Assembly (NCBI GenBank): GCA_008330645.1
Contig: VLTN01000051.1
Span: forward strand, 124,001-188,000
Direction: 5' to 3'
DNA: 64,000 nt
Source of the DNA: Cafeteria roenbergensis
Taxonomy: Eukaryota; Sar; Bigyra; Bicosoecida; Cafeteriaceae
Of this stretch, positions 46,695-57,126 are shown piece by piece; position 1 is the first letter of the stretch; every line of letters begins with the position of its first letter. The position numbers and the translations under genes are program-made. The notes below the pieces were generated by a model. It was not told the origin of the DNA. It saw only the letters and a list, made by a program, of their open reading frames with translations, and did no database searches.

Positions 46695-49600
46695 CCAGCG
46701 CCGCCGGCACCGCTGGCGCCATCAGCGCCGCTGGCGCCATCAGCGCCGTCCACGACACCGCTGAAGAACCCTGCTGCTCCGGTTGAGCCGACTGTGGAAC
46801 CGGCAGAGCCGCGAAGTGCGGCGCCATGCACACCCAAGCTGATGCCGGCGCGGGCGGCCCCGATCACGTCGGGGCCCCCGCCGATGCCAGCCCACACGGG
46901 GAGGGCCCCGAGCGACGCGCCGCACCCGCCGGCAGTGCCAGCACCGGCTCTGCCGCTGGCGCCCCCGTCAGCTGACAGGACAGCCGGCAGGTCCAGCGCG
47001 ACGTCGAGCACAGCCGACTCCACCCCCGAAAACCCGGCAGAGCCGTCCAGAGCGACGCGGAGGCGACCCTGGACGGCGGTCACCGACAGCGCCAGCGCGT
47101 CGCCGCCCTGCGTCCTGGCCTCGGCCAAAAGATACGCCGACCCGCCGTGCGCCCGCGCAAAGACGCGCATCTCGTACACAGGCCGGTCCATGCACAGGCG
47201 CGCCACGCACACTGCCAGCGTCCCGGGCCGCAGGTCGACCGCCTGCCGGCTCGGGTCGGTAGAGCTGCCGCCAGAGACGACTTCGGGGTGTGCCGCCGCC
47301 GCAGACGCCGTACTGCCGTCACAGAGGCCAGTCGCAGTCGCGGCCCCATCATGCGCCCATCCGGGGCATGTCATGCCCAGCAGGCTCTGCACTGCCGCCT
47401 CTGCGGCCACGCCGCCGTCAGCGGGCAGAGCCGCTTCCACCCACTTCGCGTCGGGATCAATCAGCCGGGGAGAGACCCACCCCTTGGTCGATCGCCGCAC
47501 CACGTCTGGACGAGCTCTGCCAAAGGCGGCTTCCACTTCGTCGGCCGTTGCCACCGGCACAGGCAGGCACGATTGCGAGGGCGCCGGCGGAGAGGATCCT
47601 TCCGAATCCGCTCGACCCGCGGCTGATGTCCAGATGACCGTCGTCTGGGCGCCGGGCGGCAGGGTCACGGTGGTCGAAGACCAGAGACCGGCAGAGCCGT
47701 CGATCGGCGCACCAGCCCACGCCACTCCGGCCCAGACGGGAGCGGTTTCGCCAATGGGGGCAGCCGGCGACAGCATGTGCCTCGTGACGGCGGACGCGTC
47801 GACGTCGGCCCAGAGCCGCACCAGCGACGCCGCCGCCAGCCCGGCAGAGCCGCTCAGCAGCAGCCCGGCGTCAGCTGACGAAACCGCCGAGGCGGCCGGG
47901 CCAGCGGCGGCCCCGCCAGTTGCGCCAGCGACTGCACCGGCGAGCAACCCCGAAACCGCGCCGACGTCCACCCCTGCGCCGCCGCCGCCGCCGCCGTCGC
48001 TGGCCCGCGCGGACGCGGCAGCTGCGACCCCGGCGCCTGTGGGGGCTTGGATCCGCTTGCGGGCCGGCTGCTGCCGCGTGATGGCCTGAACGGCGCCGAG
48101 CGTGCGCGGCGGCGGCGGGTCGCCGGCGGAGCCGCCGAATCGGCCGTCGCCCGGCGTGCCGGTGGCGGGCACGGCGTCGCACGCCAGCCACACTGCCGTA
48201 GCGTCGGCAGAGCCCCCTCCGACCGCTCCGATGACGCGGTCGACGTCCTCCAGCCTGCCGCTCTGCCGAACGACCAACACTTCGCCGCGAAGTGGCACCG
48301 GCACGCCGTGCAGAGCCAGGGGGCCGCGGTCTCTTGCCACCGGCTCTACCGAGCAGAGCCCCCACGCACCCATGAGACGCGTCTCGCCGCCCCGAACGGA
48401 CACGTGCCTGCCTGCAGCGAGCTGGGCGCCGGACCGGGCTGATCCCCAGACGCGCAGCTCTGCCAGCCGACCCGACCACCCTGCCACCAGGCAGGGCTCT
48501 GCCGAACTGTTCCGCTGGAACAGTCGCGAGGCGTCCTCGGCGCGGAGACGCGCGGCGCCCGATCGAGCCAAGCCATCCGGCCGCGCCAAGCCGGCGGCTG
48601 CCCGAGCGAGGCTTGCCATCCCCGCTGCCCCGGCGCGGAGGCCGCCGCGGCCCGCCAGCGCAACGGCCTGCTGGAGATCAGCGACGGGCTGAGTGACCTC
48701 GCCCACGGCGGAACCAAATGCCGAGTGACTCTCGCCGAGGTGGGTTGCCAGCAAGTCCGCAAGGCTGGCTCCGCAGGCGGAGACGCTCCGCTGGGCCCAC
48801 GCCGACGTCGCCCTGAGGGCCCCAATCACCGCCCCATCGTCGCCGTTGACCGGCACCGCCCGCTGCAGAGCCCTGCTGCTGTGGCAGCGATCGACCAAGC
48901 GGCCGTCCACCCACAGGCGCAGCGACGTGCCGTCGAACGTGGCGGCCACGTGGCTCCACGTTCCAGCCGGCAGAGCCGCAGAGCTCCTCACTTCGTTCGG
49001 GCCCCAGGAGGGGAAGCAGCCGTCGGCCGCCAGCTGGAGCATGCGCCGCTGGGCGGCCGGCAGCGGTTTCGCGCCGCTGTCGATGCAGTGGAGGGTGAAG
49101 GCTGCGAGAGCGCCTGAGCGGCTCTGCTGCTCTGCCAGCAGAAGCTCTGCCACGTGGCTCTTGGTCGGAGGCAAGGTGCCGGTCATCATTGCATCACGAG
49201 CCTGTCTCAGGGAGGTCACCTCCGCATCAGCGTCAGCTGCCGCCTCCATGGCCTGCTCCTCGGTCAAGTGCCCCGCCTCCAGGGCGGCAGCCAGCTCCCG
49301 CTGCGCCGCTGAAACCGCGTCGTAACGGGCATACACAGCGTCATCGCCGCCCGCAGCAGCACTGGTGCCGGAAGCAGCAGCACTGGTGCCGGCAGCAGCA
49401 GCAGCGCCAGCGCCGCTAGCCGCGGCTGGCGACGACGCGCCCCCGTGCCGCGAGTCGGGGTGCGCCAGCACCAGCAGGGGCGGCGATTGACCAAGGATCA
49501 TGCCGTCGCCTCGGATGTATCGCGCTTCGTACACGCCCGGCTGCAGAGCCGTCATCGACGCGTTGAAGACGGCCTCGCCGCCGGTGGCGCGAGCCCGGGA

Positions 49601-52600
49601 GGCAGCGACTCCGTCGGCGCGACGTGCGAAACCGCCCAGCGGCACGAGGGCAAGCCAGTCATCAGTGGTCGGCCTGTGCAGGTCAGCCGACACCCGGAAC
49701 GTAACGGACACGTCCTCGCCCGCCAACGCGACGCGACGGCGACGGCCCCTGAAGCCCATCATGAGAACATCACGCTTCTCGGCAGAGGTGATGAAGTGGC
49801 CCGAAGCGCCTCCAAACCCTTCCCACTCGCTCTGCACTGGCTCTGCCAGGACGTCGACGGCCTGACCCCGGCGGGCGAAGAGCCGGCCACGGCCGTCGAT
49901 TCCCATCTGCAACTCGGGAGCTCTGCCGGCAGAGCCCTTTGAGAAGATGGTGCGCTCTGCCCATCGGCCGTCGCAGGGCAGCGATCCCTCCGAAGCGGAG
50001 CCGAGACGGCGGGCGGCGCGCCGGACGCGGCAGTCCGCCGCCGTGGCCGCCTTGGCCGCTGTGGCCGGTGTGGCCGGTGTGGCCGGTGTGGCCGGTGTGG
50101 CCGCGTCGATGGCCGGTGTGGCCGCGTCGATGGCCGCTCTCATTTCGGCTTCGCGACCAGCTGACGCAGCTGACTCAACGAGAGAGTCACTGCGTGCGCG
50201 GATCAGCTGACGCCCAACGTCCCGGCCGTCGCGCGCCGCACAGTCCGCCGCCAGCTCCAGCCGCGCCAGCAGGCCGGCCAGCGCCGAGGCGTCAGGCCTC
50301 ACCCACGCCTCGACCGTCCAGGGCCGGATCCCGCCCGTGGGCAGCGCGGCGCCGCCACCGACGTCGAGGCCCCAGCATGGGCCCGGAAGCTGCGCCTTGA
50401 ATGCCTCCAGCACGCTCTGGTGGTGGCCTCGCCACTCTCCCAGACCAGTGGTCGCTGCAGTTGCAGTTGCAGTTGCAGTTGTAGTTGAGCCGTGGGGAAG
50501 TGCACCAGTGGCGGCCTCGGGGCTTGTGTTCACTGCCGCTGCGTAGATGGCTCCTGCCACCTCTTGCAGGCATGTCATGGGGCCCTGCGGCGACGCCGTC
50601 TGTGACAGGGCCTCGCGTGCGCCAGACGCAGCTGGGGCCCCATCCTGCTGCGGAGCGGGCGACGTCGGCGGGTCCGTGGGCCTCGCGAGGGCGACCTGTT
50701 GGGGCCTCAGGCCAGCTAGAGGGGCCCCTGGGTCGGCGGCCTCGGCGGCATCAGCTGCCCGAATGAGGGCCGCTGCAGCTGAGAGCGCCGGGGCTGAAAC
50801 CGTTCCAGGGGGGCCGGCGTCCTTCCGCCGCCACAGCGGCATCAGCGGCCCGTCAGGTGCGGCGCACGCTTCAGTCGCCGCGTCCAGCGCAAACGCGGGC
50901 AGCGATCGACCAAGCGTCGACGCGATGGCGACGTCGCCCGTGGCGAATGCGGCTCTGCCAACAAGGGCAGCTCCTCCGTCAATCGTCCGTGCCTGCACCC
51001 AGCCAGGGGGGCCCCCTGACAGGGCGCTGACAGGGCCCTCTGCCCAGACGTCGCAGCCCGTCCCGTCGTCGCTGTCATCGTCCGCAGCATCGTTGATGGG
51101 CGGGTGACTGGCAAGCGACTCCTCCGAGACCGCGTGTTCGCTCTGCCACCCGGATCTGCGCACCCTGCCGGCGGCTCTGCTTGCACCCGCACCAGCAGCG
51201 CCACCAGCGGTGTCCTCGTCCGAGCCGTCGCTGAATTCCCCGCTGTCACTGTCCGTGTCTCTTCCGAGCGACACGCCCGGGATGAGGGACCCCCACGAAA
51301 CCGCGCCATCAAATGCGGGTCGTTCTTCGGGGGCCCCCCTTGGCAGAGCCATCTGACGGAGACGCGCGTCCTTCACTGACGTAACTGTCAGCTGACCAAA
51401 CCCTTCCAGCACCGGGGGCCCAGCTGCCTCTGCCGCCACGGTCTCACGCAGCCAGAACAGCCGGCCCATTGGCGCCACGACTGTCTTGGAGGCGATGTCG
51501 AGGCGCACCGCCGCGGTCCACTTCATCGTCCCAGCGGCTCTGCCGATGGAGCTGATGCGCGACTGACTGAGCTTGATGATGGTCCCGCTGAGGGCGGTCC
51601 GGATGGGCGCGCCCTTCAACGCATGCGCCTCGTCCATCGGCAGGGTTGCCGGGGCGTCCCGCACGAGGACTCTGCAGCCGACCCACGCAGTCCCTGGTGA
51701 AACCGCTCCAGCCCCAAGGTGCCCCACTGTGGGGAGGGTCAGCGGGTCGCATCCGACGTCGGCGCATTTGAGAGACGTCAGGGATCTGCTGGCTGGATCG
51801 TCCGGCCGCTGGACGAGCAGCCCGCCCACGCCAGGCGACGAGGCCAGCGCAAGCACCTGCGGCTGGGACGCAGCGGCGGATGTTGCGGCGGATGCAGCGG
51901 CGGAGGCGGCAAAGGCGGAGGCGGCAAAGGCGGAGGCGGCACCAGCGCCGCCGCAGGCAGCGTCGACGCCCCCCTCGTCAGCGATGGCCGTGTCCGCGTG
52001 CACCGGCGGTTTCAGCGGGTGGGGGTCCAGCGGCGCCACGTCGCTCCACGCCACCATCACGGCCGCCCCGGGCTGGTCGTCAGCTGACGGCGCCTCGAAG
52101 CGGGACAGCAACTGCACCAGCGCCCCCGCGGCTCTGCACGCCACTACCCGGCCCTGCGTCCACCAGCCGCAGCCGCGGCGAAACCGCTGCAGGGACGAGG
52201 AGGCGTCTGACCCCACCAGCGCCGCACCGTGCGGAGCTGGCCCCATCGCCGTCGAGTCGGCCACGCCGGCACCCACTCGATCCTTCCAGCGCCGCTTCCC
52301 CGACTGCGAAAGCGCAGACTTGGAAAAGAGTGCTGCCTCCACTTCGCTGCAGAGCCGCTTGACCGGCCCTGTCATCCGAACCCACACCGCAGTGCCAGGC
52401 GGAGGCGGGCTGGCCACGTGGCCAGCAGCCGGCCAGCCGTCGGCAGAGCGGGCAGAGCTGGCGATCTCCCAAGGGGCCGCTCCGACCGCCTGCCCTGCCT
52501 GGGCAGCGCGCGCGCGGCTCAACGCCACCCACAGCGGGCTCTGCCGGCCCGGAGCCGTTCCAGACGGACCCCCCCACCCGCGGCGTCCTGCTGCCCGCAG

Positions 52601-54917
52601 CAGAGCCTCTTCGCTAAGTGCGGTAGAGCCACGGGTAGAGCTGGGTCCGGCGGACAGGACGGAGGCGACGGCCCCTTGAGAGACCGACATCCAGAAGCTC
52701 GACGTCAGACCCGCCCCGAGGCCGGGGAAACTGCCGCCAGTCACGCGCGGGTCATACAGGGCCCCCGACGCAGCCAGAAGCCCCAACGCGGCGCCAGCGG
52801 CCCCGGCGGAGCCAGCAGCCGCCGCCACCCCAGACGACCACCAGGCGCCCGCGCGCCGCCGCCTCCGCCACGAAACCGCGGCCGAAACCGCCGAGGCACC
52901 GCCCCACTCCACGGTGACCAGCACCCCTCGGAAGGGCCCTCGCAGCTCCAGCGACACCTCGACGGGGCCCTCGCCGGGCGGCCCCTCGGCCTCGTCCGCC
53001 GCCGCCGCGTCGCAGGCGAAGCGGCCCTCCGGCCACGGGGCCGCCCCCGCGGCCGGCAGGCCGTGGCGCAGCTCTGCCTCCAGCGACGCCACCGCAGCGG
53101 ACCCGGCCGGGGACGGCCCTGGCGCGCCGCTGCCTCCGACGCCGACGTCGGCAGCGAGCGGCAAGACGCGAAACCGCTCTGTCGATCTCGCGCCGACTTG
53201 CGTCTCGTGCGAGCCGCTGGTGAGCGACGCCTCCAGCTCGGCCGCTGCGGCCGCCGCCGCCAGCGGCAGCTCTGCCAGCGGGTCATCCGCTCGCGGAAAC
53301 GGAAACGGCATGTCTCCGCCAGCTCTGCCGGACGCCGCGGCGCGAAACCGCCGGCAGCACTCGACCAGCTTGGAGGCTGCGTCCGCAGAGCCGTCGCTCC
53401 GGCGTAGCGCGCTGCTCACGGCCACGGCCGCCGCAGCGGTTTCGTCGTCGTCCGGCATGACGCTGACCCGGCGCGTGAGCGACGCGGCCTGCAGAGCGGA
53501 TGCGATGGCAGAGCTCCTGGGGGCCACGAGAGGCAGAGCCACTTCGTCCAGCGTGGCGTCCACGTCGGCCAGCGCGTCGCGCAGCGCCGCCGTCTCGACG
53601 GTGAAACCGCGCCAGCGGCTGAGGCAGGCCCTGGCGACGCAAGCGGCAGGAGCTGCCAGGACGGCAGCGGCTGCCCGCAGGCCGGTGAGGGCGGCGGCCG
53701 CCTGGCTGGCAGCCGCCTGGGCCTTGGCCTGCGGGCAGCCGCTGCCGCCGCCGGCGGGCGCGGCACCGCCAGCAGCGCGGGCGGTCGCAGCGTCGGCAGC
53801 ATCCTCACTGGAAGCTGCAGACACCATGGCGAAAATGGCCGCCGCATCATCGGCGCCCATCGGGGCGTGCGGGGCCGAGCTGTTGGACTCGGCCCTGCCG
53901 AGCGGGCTGTCGGCGTGCGCGCGTGCGGCCTGCGCGGCGGCCAGAGACGCGTTGAACGCGGCCCTGGCCGGGCGCAGGACGGAAAGGGCTTCGACGAGCC
54001 AAGCCACGAGGCCGGGGCAGGCTGCCAGGAAGGGGAGGGGGGAGGTGGGGTCGCCCATGGCCACGAGGGCAAGTGCCCGCAGCAGGAACCGCGCAACGCA
54101 CCGGCGGCTGGCGCCCGCTCCGCACGTCGCAGGATGGGCATCGCGTGTGCGGGCTGCAGCCTCGCTCGCCGCGCCTTCCGCCGCGGGCCCGCTGTCCGGC
54201 GCTGCGCCGGCTGCGCGGCCGGCCAGCAGCCGAGAAATTGTTGCCGCGAAATTGCTGGCGGCAGCGGGCGCGCAGTCCAGAACGTCAGCCGTGCTGCGCC
54301 CAGCAGTGGACAGCGGGTGGGGAGGGGGCACAGGGGGGTGGGCACACGGTCGCAGGCACGCATCGAAGCGCGTCAGCCCCCTGCAGCCCGAAAGGCGCCG
54401 TGGGGGGCGCGCGCGAGGGAGGCTGCCGGCTGCAAGGGTTTGGGTCAAACTCGAAATTCGTGTTTGACCCTGCCATTGCTCCGACCGGGGCGGCGGGGTG
54501 GGGGGCTTCAAGGGACTTGCAGCGACTCCCTGGCGCGCAGCGCAGCCCAAACATCGTGGGGCGGCCCGGGGGAGCGGGGCAGGGGGCTGGCACGGACCGT
54601 ACATGCCTTGGGGCGGCTTGATCGCGCTGAAGCACCGGCCGGGCCAGCCTCTGCGTGCGCGGGGCAAGCGCGGGCAGTGCCTCAGCAGCCCCAGGCTGGC
54701 CGGGGCCGAAGGCGCATCGGGCTTGCGGGGAAGGGGAGATGGGGCGAGGGGGGCCGCGAGAGCCAAGGGGCGAGACTCACAGGTTGAGCGCTCTGGCGCC
54801 GAGGAGGAGCGCTTCAAACGCGAGCGCGCCCTTCCAGCATCGCGAAGCGGAAGCCACGGACTCCAGCAGGAAGCGCGCGCCGCCGCCAGTGCGCGCCGCG
54901 CGGGCCACCTCGGCCAT
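36218..54917 (-). CDS. Giant ubiquitin-specific protease with LamG, SKICH-like and MABP-like modules
   Basis: Exons (minus): 54917-54781 and 54293-36218, about 6070 residues. The intron 54294-54780 has GTGAGT and CGCAG, phase 2; joining gives ALLLGARALNL then TADVLDCAPAAASNFAAT. A peptidase C19 domain lies at about 37268-44010. Its Cys box is NNLGNTCYQAAVLQAL (Cys3485, codon 43976-43978), followed by QQQDAYEFVGWLL, the finger Cys pair RCLGC, a second pair FQCEACG, and the His box HSGSGLQSGHYFTYA (His5658, codon 37457-37459). All catalytic residues seem present. About 1750 residues are inserted between the two finger Cys pairs, with MABP-like repeats and a UBA-like helix bundle. Upstream are a LamG-like domain and a SKICH-like domain. 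The enzyme should remove ubiquitin; the substrate is unknown. Confidence 0.9.
38477..38526. repeat. GCAGTT hexamer array
   Basis: Inside the giant USP gene; encodes Thr-Ala alternation on the minus strand. Confidence 0.85.
38811..38852 (-). repeat. 12-bp repeat encoding Gly-Ser
   Basis: GAGCCGCTGCCA-type units encode a GSGSGSGS linker in the giant USP. Confidence 0.9.
41870..41897. repeat. GCAGTT hexamer array
   Basis: Inside the giant USP gene; encodes Thr-Ala alternation. Confidence 0.85.
46014..46057 (-). repeat. 12-bp tandem repeat encoding SSMQ
   Basis: Nearly four copies of GAGCTCTGCATC give the peptide SSMQSSMQSSMQSS in the giant USP. Confidence 0.95.
46667..46749 (-). repeat. Gly/Ala-rich minisatellite
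   Basis: GCCAGCGCC- and GCTGGCGCCATCA-type units encode repeats of the form GADGASGAGGAGG in the giant USP. Confidence 0.9.
48440..50330 (-). other. LamG-like domain interrupted by SKICH-like domain (within giant USP)
   Basis: The first LamG half (RPWTVEAWVRPD, IFSKGSAGRAPELQMGIDGR) lies near 49890-50330. The second half (WSHVAATFDGTSLRLWVDGR, GWSGRLAELRVWGSARSG) lies near 48440-49000. Between them, around 49440-49720, sits a SKICH-like segment: VTFRVSADL, TTDDWLALVPLG, GVYEARY. LamG folds bind glycans or proteins; SKICH domains mediate membrane or protein targeting. Confidence 0.6.
50060..50133 (-). repeat. GGCCGGTGT and GCGTCGATGGCC minisatellite
   Basis: Encodes TPAIDAATPAIDAATPATPA-type repeats inside the giant USP. 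Confidence 0.9.
50456..50487. repeat. GCAGTT hexamer array
   Basis: Inside the giant USP gene; encodes Thr-Ala alternation. Confidence 0.85.
54442..54470. repeat. Near-perfect 29-bp inverted repeat in intron
   Basis: Arms GGGTCAAAC and GTTTGACCC flank an almost palindromic AT-rich centre (CGAAATTCG). The element lies inside the single intron of the giant USP gene, in sharp contrast to the surrounding GC-rich DNA. Confidence 0.85.
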
Positions 54918-55627
54918 GGCCACCTGCGGGCGCGTGGGGAGGGCGCGGAGGGCTCGTGGGAAAGGCGCTGGGTCGACTGGAGCGTCCGGCCTCGGCGCGC
55001 CGCGCCGGGCACGGAGCGGAGCCAGCGCAAGTCGCCACGGCTAAGGCGCCCGGGACGGCGCGTGCCATCGGCTCGGGGTCGCGCTTCGGCCGCCGAGGGC
55101 CCGACGGGGCGGAGGGCTCGGGCTGCTTTTCCCCGTTTGGATTGAGAGGCGAAATTTGCGGGAGTGAACGGCCGACGGGCCGCAACGCGCCGCCAAGCTC
55201 ACGGGGCCGCGGGCGGCAGCGGGGAGAGCCGAGAGCCTGCCAATCACATCCTCCGCCATGGCCTGGACGGCGGCTCTGTCGGCTGTGGACATCGGCTCGG
55301 GGCTGGAGAGCGGGGGTCTGCGACCGCAACTCTCTGGCTTGTGGCCGACAACAACGCCGCTCCTGCAACCGCGGCAGCTGCTGCGGCGCGAGCCGGCGCT
55401 GGCAGGACCTAGGGCAGGCTGCGAGCAGCGGGGTCCTCGCAGTGCGCGCTTTTGCGGGGACGAATGCCCGCTTGGCGTGCCGTGTGGACCAGATCCGCGA
55501 GCCTGTGAGTGTCGAATCGCTTGCACTCGCGGCTCTGCCGGCGGAGAGGTGGCCGGACTTCCGTGGGGCGCGGCGAGGGCAGCCTGGTGCGCGCCACCCT
55601 TGCGCCCGAGCGGCCGGCGAGACCGCC
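54918..55627. other. Divergent promoter region (giant USP / BUD23)
   Basis: This 710-base gap lies between two divergently transcribed start codons. It is GC-rich with a single lower-GC segment near 55125-55160 (CTTTTCCCCGTTTGGATTG). No gene is seen; open frames here are Arg/Pro-rich shadows. Confidence 0.5.
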
Positions 55628-57126
55628 ATGGCTGCTGCCTCGGGCACCAGGCCGGAGCACATGGCCCCGGCCGAGGTGTTCTACGACGGAACCGAGGCCA
55701 AGAAGTACACGTCAAGCAGTCGAATTATCGACGTGCAGGCGCAGATGGCGCACCGCTGCATCGAGCTCATGGCCCTCCCTCCCGGGCACAGGTGCTTCAT
55801 TCTTGACATTGGCTGCGGGTCGGGCCTCAGCGGCGGTGAGTGGGCGGGACTGCCTTGCGCGCGCCTCACGACGCTGCGGCACGGGCAACTCCATGCGCGT
55901 TCGCCCATGCTTCCCGCCCTAGCTGGCCATGCCGCGGGCCCGCGACACCAGCGACCAAGCCTTGCCACTCCGCGTGGCGTGGGAGCGCACGGAGTTGCGC
56001 GTGCGGCAGGCAGCGCTCCAAGTGCTTTCCGCCTGGCCTTGAGCCGTGCCGGCGCTCCCAAGCGTCGCGCGGTCGCCGGACTGACAGCGTCCGGGCGCCA
56101 CGGGCACTGATGATGCTGCTGCTGCAAGGCTCATGGTGCAGGGTGCCGCGTGCAAGGGGCGGGGGAGTGCTCGGTGGCACACGCAGTGCCGCGAAGCCCC
56201 GCCCCGCAGCCCGCTCAACCCGCTGGCCCGCTGGCCCGCCCCTCGACAGGCACCTCTCGCGGCCGCCCGGCCCCGCACCCAGCCATGCCGCCCCCTCCAC
56301 TCCCCGCCCCTCCCCGCCCCATCCCCGCGCAGAGGCTCTCTCCTCTGCCGGCCACGCCTGGGTGGGCACGGACATCAGCGCGGACATGCTCACCGTGGGC
56401 CTCGCCCGCGGCACCCCCGGCGACACGCTGCTGTCGGACATGGGACAGGGCCTCCCCTTCCGCACCGGCTCTTTCGACGGCGCGATCAGCGTGTCCGCCG
56501 TGCAGTGGCTCTGCTACGCCACGCAGAAGAGCCACCAGCCGTACCGTCGCATCCGCGCCTTCTTCGCAAGCCTCTACAGGTGCCTGAAGCGCGGGGCCAG
56601 GGCCGCGCTGCAGATCTACCCCGAGAACGCCGCCCACCTGGAGATGCTCAGCGCTGCGGCCGCCAAGGCGGGGTTCCGAGGCGGCCTGGTCGTGGACTTT
56701 CCCAACTCCACCAAGGCCAAAAAGTACTATCTCTGTCTTGTGGCCGGGTCCGGGGAGCGTGACGACTCGGCCGCGGCGGCCACGTCGGCGGCCGGGGCGG
56801 CGGCCGGGGCGGCGGCCGGGGCGTCGGCCGACTCTTCCTCCTCTGCCAGCGACGGCGATCTCAAGCACTCGGACGCGGCCATGGAGGCGACGGATGGCAT
56901 GGGGTCCGCGATGACGTCATCGGGACTGGTCGTTGCGATGGGCCGGCGGTCCTCGTCCGACTTTGAAAAGCGACGCCGTTCCCGCGCCCAGGACCGCGTG
57001 GGCGCCCACGCGCCGGCGCGTAAAGAGTGGGTGCTGCGCAAGAAGGAGCAGCGCCGCGCCAAGGGCCTGCCCACGCGCAGCGACTCCAAGTACACGGGCC
57101 GGCGCCGCCCCGACCGCATCACCTGA
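55628..57126 (+). CDS. BUD23: 18S rRNA (guanine-N7) methyltransferase BUD23
   Basis: Exons are 55628-55835 and 56333-57126, giving 333 residues. The intron has GTGAGT and CGCAG and splits a Glu codon. The SAM-binding motif is ILDIGCGSGLSGEALSSAGH with VGTDIS. The family block follows: DMGQGLPFRTGSFDGAISVS, AVQWLCYA, LQIYPEN and VVDFPNSTKAKKYYLCL. The conserved C-terminal tail is KEWVLRKKEQRRAKG and DSKYTGRRRPDR. BUD23 (WBSCR22), with TRMT112, methylates a guanine of 18S rRNA during small-subunit maturation. Between the catalytic domain and the tail lies an extra Ala/Ser-rich stretch (about 56760-56985), which explains the length above the usual 280. Confidence 0.95.

Noticed and set aside
36218-55030. 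Unspliced start of the giant USP at 55030
   Set aside because: The first 240 codons of that frame are Arg/Pro-rich. A spliced start at 54917 with GTGAGT/CGCAG sites in matching phase gives continuous helical sequence.
54814-55715. Minus-strand frames opposite the BUD23 start
   Set aside because: They are antisense to a well-supported exon and have no family match.
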